A DNA stretch of 51,834 nt, from assembly GCA_000695325.1 (NCBI GenBank), contig AVPN01000073.1, positions 1-51,834 on the forward strand, read 5' to 3'. This document shows, piece after piece, positions 10,421-20,659 of this stretch. Origin of the DNA: Pleurobrachia bachei. Its lineage: Eukaryota; Ctenophora; Tentaculata; Cydippida; Pleurobrachiidae. The notes under the pieces are model-generated. The model was not told the DNA's origin. It searched no databases and saw nothing but the letters and a program-made list of their open reading frames with translations. Both the position numbers and the translations under genes were made by a program. The stretch's first letter is position 1, and the number at the start of each line of letters is the position of its first letter.

Positions 10421-12258
10421 TCCCGCTAACCCTGAGTGCTGGATGAGATGTGGAGGTGTTAATATACTGACAGTTCATACACTGTTAATACTGACAGTTC
10501 ATTTTACATGGTCATTATACATGATACAATGCTGGCTGCCTATGAAGATCACATCTTCTTTCCATATTGCAGAGGTGATTGATACGCCACCGTACGACAT
10601 ATTGGTGCAAAACCGTACGACATATTTTATGCTATCCCCCTGCCCATTATAACTCAAAGTTCGCATCTACGTTCGGTGGGGCTTTACGGTGCAGCAAATA
10701 GCACATCTAAAAAGGCCTTCTCACAGAGCTCTGTTATATGCGAACAACCCTTTAGTACTAATACTATAAAGACCTATACGCATAACAGAGCTTTTTTTAG
10801 TTACGCGTAAGAAAGCTTTATTGGGCGATCTTTAGAACTATTTATCTCGGAGCTATTTTCTCTGTTTTATTTATAAACTAGCGCACCCAGTGGGTGTGGT
10901 GGGTGCGCCTCAAGAATAGGTTAATAAAAAACCCACCCGGGCGTAGCCTGGTGGTCGCTTTTTTGACCATTTTACACCAATGTTATGGTTGCTATAGCTA
11001 TGGCAACTGAAGCGGTAACTATGGTATCTTCTAGCAGAATGAAAATAAAATTCACTCGTTTGGGCTCATAAAATAACTTCATGGAGGAGCACTGTTCCTA
11101 ACCAACGCACTGAACGAACGTCAATTATAACAGTACTAGTTAATTAGTGGGTTAATTACCTGGTTGTAAGAGCTTGGTATGACATTGTCATCATCTTCCA
11201 TCATATTAGGACATACACACTAGGTAACAATAGGGGGAATTGTTTGAATACACTGGGCAATAATAGGGGGAATTAGATAATACGATCGGAGAGAGTAACA
11301 TTTGTTTCAGGAAATCAGGGTAGGTATCGGGTATTGGGTATAGGAGGGAAAATTGAGGTAGTAGGGAATATGTGTGTTTTGTGTGCATTATATAAGCCAG
11401 ACTGATGACCGATGGGTTCAGTTTTTATCTGGCCATTCTTCATGTTTAATGAAAATGTATCATTGACAACATGAATTAAGATCTTTCAGAAATTTCTCGC
11501 AGACCCCATTCAGCCATTGGTGGCGCAGTCACCTCTCTAGAGTGCGTGTGTGTGGTAAGAAACCACAAAAACATGTTTATCCCATTGTACATTTTAACTG
11601 AACCTTGAAAGTAACTAAACCTAATCGTTGGCATTATTGTGTTACAGTGGTCATGTAGTAGCTGTTACAGTGGTCAATGGTCATGTAGTAGGTATATAAA
11701 AACAGTTATCTTATTCACATGATTATTTGCACATCCTGAATTAGGACATCCTAAATACTATGCTGCAGATAATTTGCTTGCAAAATATATCCTCATGATC
11801 AGCTTACAGCTTACATGTGACATCCCTTTGACCCATGTGACCTTTGTGGGGTTGTGATGGTGGTTTTTTTCTATTCTCGTCACATGTTGCATTTTATTGG
11901 TCCCTCTTTGTTGAGAGGGATCAACTCTCTTGCCTTGTTCGACCCTCCTTCCCTGCGTTTGAACAAAACAACATCTCTCTACCTTTGGAATTTCATGTTT
12001 TTTAATGAACTATCTGGTCACAGATGCACTGCATTCTGACTATCTGCATCTGATCATGCAGATAGTAAGATTTTAGTCTTGGTTTTTGCAAAAATATACA
12101 ATTTTTTGTAGAAAATCTAAATAATTTTTGAGCAACATAAAAAAATAATGACCATTACTCATATAATGGATTAACTGATTGTTTTTGAGTTTCAAATTGG
12201 TCAATACTTCTTCTTGGTAGTATAGCCTTAACTCAAACCTTCTTAGAACTAGAACAGT
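10421..12258. promoter_or_regulatory. Divergent intergenic region between Rag and SET genes
   Basis: The two genes point away from each other, so both promoters should lie here; I can identify no core promoter element with confidence. It holds an interrupted palindrome at 10727-10792 (arms agctctgttatatgcg and cgcataacagagct), a hairpin at 10881-10908 (gcgcaccca / tgggtgcgc) and a short direct repeat containing atactgacagttcat at 10463-10505. ORFs in it lack coding character. Confidence 0.35.
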
Positions 12259-13900
12259 ATGGCTAGTAAGAAAGGTGCCACGCCCAAAACCTATGAGTTT
12301 AAAGAGGTCAATGGAAGCAAAACCATTGTGGCAGCCCGAAACATCAAACCTGGGACTCTCATCCTAACAGAGAAACCTATTTTGTGCGCCAAAACGGTCG
12401 ATGAAGTGGTGGAAAATTTCGAGAAGTTGTCTGTCAAGGTAAGATATAATATTCAAAACATCACGCCTGTTCTTAGGGCCCACGATCTTCTGTAGCTTCT
12501 TAGTATTGACACGTTGGGTTCCAAGAAAACCGAAGACATCGTTGCCATTCTTGTAAGATCTTGCGATAATGTCAAAAACAAAAAGATAGCGTTTCTCTAC
12601 ACAAAAGACCGATCATCTAATGATTGAGGGTCGTTATATTGAAAGAAAAAACTAAAATACCTTGCAATATTTGCAACAATATTTGTAGATCACACCTAAT
12701 TGCACCATTTTACAGGACAAAGAAAAAGTATTGGAAATGACCAAGCAGATAAACCCGGACCAACCTGCGGAGGATGGAGATAAGGAGGATAACAAAAGTA
12801 AACTTACAAAACTATTCTACTCGAATACAATGAATGCGGCAGGTCAGGCCCTTTACTACGTGCTATCACGAGTGAAGCACTCCTGTGGCCCTAATATCGC
12901 TCTCGTCACCAAACCCGATACGTACGGACATATCGAGGTACGGGCTTGTCGGACCATTAAAAAGGGCGATGAGCTTCGAGCAGATTACCTCCCCGGTATC
13001 TACCTGTTTGAGACAAAGGAGATGAGGATGAAAGTCCTCGGTGTCAACTACTCCTGTGATTGTGGGGTGTGTAAACTTGAGGGAAACGATGCTCAAGAAA
13101 ATGAAACGACACGCTTCCGAATCAAGGAAAACTACCGAAATACTACAATTTATGTTACATTTGGGGACTTCCTCCAGGCTTTGGAGCATTGCAAGACCAT
13201 GCTGGGTTTCATGGACTATCTAGACGAGGAGGTGGTTGTTAAGAAGGTATCGGTAACTCTGGAATGTTGGCAATTAGCAGTCTTGGCTCAACTCCAACGA
13301 CCCGAGGCCGACCTCGAGGTTGAGAAATACAAAGAGAAAGCGAGGACCCTCTGTAAACTTCTCGGACCCATCGAAGAGGAGAAGTGGACTAAGACGGAGA
13401 AGTTGATCGCTGAGGAGCGGCTGGAGGAGCTTGATACGGTAAAACTGAGGGCATCTGGACCATGGACTGTTCAGATTATCAAGACACTACTGAAGAAGGA
13501 TGTTGTGGAGCCAGCAGTGGTTGTAGAGGTAGCTAAACCTGCGGAGGATGAGAAACCAGCTCCGGAGACAAAACCTGAGACAAAACCGGAGACAAAACCT
13601 GAGGAGAGTGAAAGGAAACCAAGAAAGAAGGAGTCCGAAGAAAAGACAGACAGCGAGAAGGCAACCTCAAGTGTTAGTGAAAGTAACTCCGCCACGAAGA
13701 CATCCTCTAAAACTTCTAAATCTTCAAAACCAACCTCCAAACCTAAGAAGACCGAGAAGAAGGAAGAGAAGTCTGGTGACAAGAAAATCGAAGATAACAA
13801 GGCTAAATCTGACAAGAAAACCGCGAAAAAGAATGATAAAGCCGATGAAAAGCTGAACATTAAATCTAAAACCGCTAAAAAGCCCAAATCAAAAGTGTAA
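12259..13900 (+). CDS. SET-domain protein with lysine-rich C-terminal tail (SMYD/SET-like)
   Basis: Putative protein lysine methyltransferase of the SMYD-like SET class. Exons: 12259-12438, a likely 57-nt exon 12496-12552 (LLSIDTLGSKKTEDIVAIL) and 12716-13900; all junctions are phase 0, and the total is about 473 residues. The start of the SET fold is KTIVAARNIKPGTLILTEKP. Its core is the cofactor-binding SRVKHSCGPN (family NHSCxPN, here KHSCGPN) and GDELRADYLPG. A cysteine cluster follows (YSCDCGVCKLE), matching a post-SET zinc site. I see no MYND zinc finger between the SET halves, where SMYD proteins carry one. After about residue 350 the protein becomes low complexity, with ETKPETKP repeats and many K/E/S residues, which suggests a disordered nuclear or chromatin-binding tail. 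N-to-K at the NHSC position may matter for activity. Confidence 0.85.
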
Positions 13901-14236
13901 ACATCATCAGTTATTGATTGATTTACTGATTACATGACGTACTGATTTCATACTGATTACAATAGCAGAAAATATTTTGTTTGAAACGTTGATCGACGGA
14001 CAAATTATCCTTTTTTAAGAACTACTGTTTGCGGCTTTGCCGTTTAGTTGTACATATTGATATTGTAAAGTAGATTTCAAATTATCCTTTTTTAAGTCGG
14101 CGTGTCGTTCGATTGATAGAAAGTGGTTCATCCATTTTAAAAATGTGTGCTACTAAAATGCTTAAGCTCATGGTATGATATCCCTTTCAGACACTCTTGA
14201 GAGAGTAGAGAGTAATAGAGAGATGTAGAGAAAGAA

Positions 14237-14255
14237 AGGGAGAGAGAGAGATAGA

Positions 14256-14292
<37 letters not shown>
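14237..14292. repeat. (GA)n microsatellite
   Basis: An almost pure GA run. A second, more broken GA tract lies at about 14797-14970. Serine/leucine-rich ORFs on the opposite strand are products of these repeats. Confidence 0.95.
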
Positions 14293-14294
<2 letters not shown>

Positions 14295-14825
14295 AAAGAC
14301 ATATATCTATCATCTATGATAACACGTGACGTAGACAATAGATTATCATAGCACGAGGCACGATGGTCACGAAGCTTTTACAAGGTCGCACATTCTCTTC
14401 CACCACACGTTAGCTGCACACATAATTGACCATCTCACGCCATTTCCCGTTGCCTTTTTTCAAGTTAAAGTGGGAAGAAATTGTTTCAACTCTCTGTTGT
14501 TATATGAGCCATGGTTGTACAAGTGATCAAAAACTAAGAGATCCTTTAATCTCTCTTTATAGCCGGAAGTCATTATTTACTCTGTCTTTGTCAACCCAGG
14601 TGTTGACTTGTATATCTCTCGACAATTTGTTTAAAAGTACATACATATATCTGTTTGAGTTAGAGCTTCTGTCTGTACTCAATTAGTGACCTCTACAATA
14701 CTATATTATATGAGGACACACTCATTTACATGTGCCATTTCTGTTTGCTATTGTCTTTTGTAAAACCTGCCTCGTTTTACCACATCAAGTAAACGAGGGA
14801 GAGAGAGAGAGAAAGAGAGAGAGTT

Positions 14826-14871
<46 letters not shown>

Positions 14872-17401
14872 AAGAGAGAGAAAGAGTGAGAGAGAGATAG
14901 AGATTGGGATCAAATGTAAAGATAGACAGAGGGACAGAAAGGCGTGGGGAAGAGAGAGAGAGAGAAGGGAAGACATTAGACATCTGGTCTTCAATGAGAG
15001 AGAGGATAAGAGAAGGTGCTCCTTTCTAAATCTTATTTCTGCTCCAGCAGGTTCGCGTGTCATGTAAGACTGCCTCCTACTGCGGCTTCCTTATGAAAGA
15101 TCATCTCAGTTTACTGCAGATCAAACGAGTATGCTATTTCTGTCTTAAATTAGCCAAATGACTTTGTTCCTTTGTTCTTAGTTTTGAATAAGTTACGAGC
15201 CGTAGCCTGAAATATGCTTATTAACATAGTTTTGTTCCTTTTTCTACATGGTATTTGCTGGATATGACGCCTCACCTTGCAAAAAAGGGGGTGACAGTTT
15301 CAAAAAATCCGACTTTAGTGACACGAATCCTATATTACAGGATATCCTTTACTCAAAACCAAACTTTACTAAAAATGAGACATCAGACAAGGAACGTAAA
15401 ATCTAGCCTCAAAATATTTTTCTACTCTACTAACTTTTTGACTGGTATAAATTCTTCTGCAATGCCACATCCCCACCGTAACTGACTAATATATCAGTCA
15501 ACTTGCCCGTATTTTGCAATAATCAATATTCAATATCACAGCTATATCTCCTCAATAAATTTATTACTATATTGCTTGCAACTCTCACTAATGCAGCGAA
15601 AGAGATCTCCTTCGCACAGATTGCGAGTGACGTGTGTGTGAGCTGTAGTGTGTGTCTGTAGTGTGTGAGCTGTATCTTCGATTGACACCTTTGTTGTCTT
15701 GCTCAGCCCTCTCTCCTACATCGTGTTTATCATTCAGACTGGTATATAATACTGATTTGTTATCCAGTTTCTAGAACTTGGTTTACATCTTCACTTTATT
15801 AAGGTTCCCCCACATGACCACTTATGCACGTGCCCCCCAGTCTCTCTTACAAGGTACAGCCCCCTGATTATTCCACTAAATAACCCCACCTCCCTGATCT
15901 CCTTTGATTTATTTGAGACGAATGCAGTTGCAGCTGCAATATATGGGACGGTCTTTTGAACTATTTTATATTCAAGACAGTGTCTTTAGCATTTCATTTC
16001 AGTCCTGCACTATACGTCATTCATGCATCTGATCTGCATGATAAACGGTTCTTGATTGCAAAAGCTTGTGCTAACCCTCCCTTTACATTACGGTACGCCC
16101 GAAACATAGTCTAGCCAGGCAAGCAAAAGCCTCTAAACGTTCCGAAGGCCAAAACTTCTGATTTGATAATTGCCCCCATTCGATACTTTGATGATTTTGT
16201 TGCTTATAGATCATTCAGATATCAAAACAGCAAAACTGTTCGTATTCTTTGAACTCGAAGCTATGAAAATTGAAAAAGTTAATTTAATATAGAAGAAAGG
16301 GTCGATTTAATGCAGAAGAATTAATAATGGGCGTGTGTCAGATGACGTACATAAAAGAAACTGTTAAAGTGGAAAAAATGTGATGCAGCTGGTGCGTTCG
16401 TCATCGCAATAGTATAAAGATCAAAGAATTATATAGGGACAAGTCATTTCTGCCAATGTTGCACCTACATTCGGCACATCGTATTGTCTCTCTATTACCT
16501 TTCAACCATTTCTACATTCAGCACATTTTATTTGCTGGGGTTACTTGTGTAGCTCACACCGCATTTTATTTTGATATTTCGCGTGAGCGTTCTCTTCAGC
16601 TTAAAGCAAAGCGTGACCAAAACCACGAGCTCAACTTTGTTTGTGCCGGGATTTAGAATAATAGTCTGCCGGACCTGCATTTAATATGCTTTTGAAATTG
16701 GTGCTTGAAAGCTTGTTACAATATGTATCTTAGTAATATTTAACGCAGATGCAGTTTGAATATGTAGGTTATATGCAACAGACAATGACCAACACGCATC
16801 TTCCGTTACAAGTGGTCCAGAGAGCGAGAAATGAGAAATTTAGGATGCGTATAATAAAGTAGTCGCCAGCATTTATATTTGTTAGTTAGCATGTTATGGA
16901 AAATTCATAAAGCCCTCGCCTGTTGTATCTATTTATCGCCAGTTTAGTTACTTCTGAGTTCAGTGTCCAAGAGGTCATTCAGATCTACATACAGTACAGT
17001 AGTATATGAGATCTGAGATCAATGCAGTTTGTTACGTAGCGCAGATCTCGAAGTACTTGGTAATGAGATGCATTACGTAACAAAGTGCACATTATAATAC
17101 CCAGTAGGGGAGACTTGCTAAGTACACAGTGAGATCTTTTGTCATACTTTGAAGTGAATAATGCATTGCTTGTAACGTTCGGACACGAATCTCTTCCAAC
17201 GTTATCATGGCACTTTGTCGTTCTACTTAGATCTTGTAGTATGATAATCATTGTGGTTTAGACACGGGTTATACACATATATACTGAGTATACCGATATG
17301 ATGCCATAGAAAATAAAGTACGTTTTATCTCTTTACAAGATCTGTATGCTGTTGAATTTTCTTAACATTTATTTTTGTTTTTCTTACAGTATTATTTGCA
17401 A

Positions 17402-17455
17402 GGGGGCCCACTTGTTTGGGGAATTTTTGGGGGCCCACTTGTTTGGGGAATTTTT
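17402..17455. repeat. Two perfect copies of a 27-bp unit
   Basis: The unit starting gggggcccacttgtttgggg occurs twice head to tail with no change, then ends in a run of G. It is a small recent tandem duplication in intergenic sequence. Confidence 0.85.
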
Positions 17456-18045
17456 GGGGGGATGGGATGGGGCCACGTTTGCGCTTGCCAGCATAGTGAT
17501 ACCTGTTATGATACTATTAAGCCCGAAACACAGTCTACAGCCAGGCAGATTATACCCTCTGCACTCTGCAGGCCCACGACTGGAACACAATTTGTTTTAT
17601 TCTTCGTCTCAACTCTCTCATCTACATGATGCATCTACTGTCAATTGTTGTAGAAAAAGAACTACCCTTTGCAGTAGGCCATGGCGTTGCCCCTACTGGA
17701 GCACAATTCTAAAATGCTATTTGGAGTGATTTGATAAATTTGAAAAAAATGATGGGGTGTTTGTCACACCCTATAATATACCCTCTGCATACCAACGACT
17801 GGAGCACACAGCACAGTATAAATATAAATTTGATAAGAAACATAGTTGAGATCGAGTAGACGTAGATGTCAGTTAACAACATGAACTAGAACCCTTTCAA
17901 GATATGTTCCCTGTAGAGGAGGGCCGATGCAACGCGTAGAGGGGGCCGCGTTGATTAGACCTCTTATGGATAGGGGGAGGGGAGGTAATATCTTATCTTA
18001 TTCAGGAGTACACACCCTCCCTCTCACATCTAATATCTTTGTAGG

Positions 18046-19424
18046 ATGAATTGTTCAGTGTTGCTTGACGCTGAGGAGGACCCCTCTCTCCAAGTGCAGG
18101 TTGGGTGTAGTGCCTACCACTACAACGCTACCGTCTCCATCGCCGAGAGGTCTGTAACGCTCTCCATCCTCTTGGTTGGGACTCTGGTGGGACTCATTGG
18201 AAACGGTCTGGTGATCCTCGCGAGTCACCAGTATGGTACCCTAAACCTGGACCGAATCACCATAGCTCTTGTTCAAAATCTGGCCATTGCAGACTTCTTG
18301 TTTATCATTATTTTTGATCTGCCAATGATTGTCACCCACTCTATGGGTCGGTGGGCGTTTGGTGTGGCGGGGTGTTACTTTGTTGGGTATGGCTTCATGA
18401 TTCCATGTTCCTCAAACATGCTCTTTGTCATGCTTGTATCAATTCACAGGTGAGTTGTATTATGTATAAAATAAGCTGTATGTATATCAGCTGTCTATTT
18501 GCATAATCGATGAGTTAAAAATGTATTAATTGTGTGTGTATGCTTTTAAGTGATCTAACTCCCATTTTCCACTTTTACAGGTACATCAGGTGTAAATGGC
18601 CGCACCGAGCAAACATCAACCAACCCCGTGCCATGTCAGTCTCCCTTTGGGTCCAAGGAGTGTTAATCTGGGGATTCTACGCATTCTTTACCAAAGTCCC
18701 CATCATATTGAACCCAGTAACAAACCAATGCGTGTACACTTTCCACCGCTCTACAAACTACACCCACTTTATCTTTATGTGTCTCTCAGCACTGAACACC
18801 GGGGTGATCCTGTTTACCAACACCGCCATGTGGTGTATGGTGAGGGGCATGGTGAACAAACGAAAGAATCGAGCTGCTGCTGCAGCTGCCCAAGTAGCAG
18901 TATTCACTGATCAAAGTACTGGGCCCAGTGTGGGGAGTGTCAAGGAGCCACGCAGCGGTGGTGGGATGAACAACAAACCGAAGAGATGTGTTCAACATAA
19001 GGCACTCCTAACAACTTCTCTTGTATCCACCATGTATCTAGCAAGCTGGCTGCCAACGCTCATTGTCTATTTTGTGGACGCATGGCCCTTCTCGGACGTA
19101 AGGACACCGGCCTGGTTTGAGAAACTCCATCCCATTGCGATCAGTGTCGGGTCATGGGGTAACCCTTTATTATACACTGCGGTAAACCGAGGGTTCCGGA
19201 AGTTTGTTAGCAAGAAACTGCAGTACTACTCGGTAACGGTGTCAAGAAAGGTTGATAGGATGCCGGAGGGAATGAGTGATAGGAATAGGGACATGGTGAC
19301 TGAAGGGGACCGGGGTCGTGATGTAGTGACATTAGGGGTGATAAGCGAGAATAGGAGTTGTAGTAGTGTGGTGGCGAAGGGGTCACAAGGGGGTGAGGAG
19401 AGGGGGATAGAGGAGAGTGTGTAG
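18046..19424 (+). CDS. Rhodopsin-class (class A) G protein-coupled receptor
   Basis: Seven-transmembrane receptor of about 415 residues in two exons, 18046-18449 and 18581-19424, joined in phase 2 inside the xRY motif. TM1 has LIGNGLVILAS. TM2 has NLAIADFLF. TM3 follows the disulfide cysteine (GVAGCYF) and ends SIHRY, so the family's D/E before RY is His here. NQCVY supplies the partner cysteine in loop 2. TM6 ends LASWLPTLIVYF, with Ser in place of the usual Cys of CWxP, and TM7 has SWGNPLLY (NPxxY). The N-terminus carries N-glycosylation sites (NCS, NAT) and no signal peptide; loop 3 has an Ala run, and the C-tail is rich in Ser, Arg and Asp. The HRY triad may alter basal activity. The ligand cannot be inferred. 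Confidence 0.9.
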
Positions 19425-19860
19425 AGATACTGTCCAGAGTGATTTCAAACAGAAATAAGTTATACGCATTTAAATACAAAATTCGCGTCTTTCTCGATCG
19501 TTGACTTGCTAATATCACAATGTCTTTTGTTTACGCTGACCTCCAACCCTGAAATGAGTTAAATTTTTCTGTTAGTCGTTTTTATTTGTATTCAATTGCT
19601 GTTTTTTGTCTTATAATGTTTTGAAAAAGATAAGACAGTTTTTCTTTTAAAAGCAAGCACCATTCATGTTCATTTCACAAAAAAGTGCTAGAAGGAGGAG
19701 AGCTTATTGTTCTCCCGAGCCATTAAAAACCACTCAAGATAAAAGAATAGATTTCAAGTGTATTTAAACTTTACTTTTTTAACTTTAGTGGTTTTTGATA
19801 CAAATTACAACCGACTTACACCATTGATCAATTTCATGGCCAAATATCTACCGAGTCTCA
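19425..19860. other. Convergent 3' region
   Basis: Between the GPCR stop and the minus-strand gene's stop. AT-rich, probably the two 3' untranslated regions. The first long tandem duplication begins at 19511. Confidence 0.5.
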
Positions 19861-20659
19861 TCACTGTTTACTCACATGATCCTCGATTTTTCCTGCCCGA
19901 TGAATGTCGGTAACTTCCTTAAAAAGTTTGGCAAAGTCTTTTACATGCTGGAAGATTGGTTGATCTTTGTAGTATTCAAAACCCTCCCCGTCCGTGTGCG
20001 GTCCCTGAAATCATGTACAAGAATTTACTAAAATCACTTCGCTGGCAAGGTGGTTCAATTTGGAGATGTGGTGACCTAGTACTAGCTCCTCCTTACCTCA
20101 ATAAGGTAGGAGCCCTTGACCTGTTCAAGGTCGGCAAACCACACCCTCCCTACATTCCGATCCTGTAGGGACATGTGTTGCCGAGTGCCAATGAGAGTTC
20201 CATTGCAGTACACGTCTAGTACAGAACCAGTGAAATCCGCTGTAAAAGTCCTGCAACCTGGGAGGAAAGAAGGTGTGAGCAGAGAGGTCATTGCAACCTA
20301 AACAGAGGTCATTGCAACCTAGAGTCTAAACATAATAAAGATTGTGAAAGAGGGGAAAAAAGAGGGTACGTGGCCACCTGCTACTGACGTCGTAGGTTGA
20401 GTCTTATTGTCTTGACGCAGTTCAAAAAAGAATTATTCTCAGCGACTCAGCGTGGTAAAGGTGCGAGATCGCACGTAAAATGAACGTAAAGGGAGAAAAA
20501 CTGTGCAAGAGAGACACAGAGAGAGGTAGATGGAGAGATTGAGAGGGTGAGGGAGAGAGAGATGGATAGAGAGGGCGATAATAACAAAATTACGGGGATT
20601 AAAACGTCGTACCACTAGCATCAGGTTCGGGAAGAGAGGTGGCAATCTCTACGGGGTCC
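19511..20659. repeat. Tandem duplication D1, copy 1 (1149 bp)
   Basis: Repeated at 20679-21827 with a constant offset of 1168 bases and near-identity. It contains the last two exons of the minus-strand gene and breaks within the preceding exon at ggggtcc. Copy 1 keeps the normal pyrimidine tract and acceptor for exon 20097-20257. Confidence 0.95.

Larger units (their letters stand above)
13901..18045. other. Gene-poor intergenic region
   Basis: No exon could be supported. Contents are microsatellites, AT-rich stretches, a short tandem duplication at 17402-17455 and scattered ORFs without conserved features. The last part just before 18046 ends in ttgtag|gATG, so a 5' non-coding exon of the GPCR may lie within this interval. 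Confidence 0.5.

Noticed and set aside
12439-12495. Readthrough of TAG at 12493-12495 in the SET gene
   Set aside because: A canonical donor (gtaaga) and acceptor (ctgtag) in phase explain the stop as intron.
13471-13887. 138-residue minus-strand ORF
   Set aside because: Shadow of the lysine-rich tail of the SET protein.
14777-15063. Ser/Leu-rich ORFs on the minus strand
   Set aside because: Translation of a (GA)n tract; not a gene.
17346-17729. 127-residue ORF with repeated HLFGEFLGA
   Set aside because: Depends on the 27-bp tandem duplication and has no domain or splice support.
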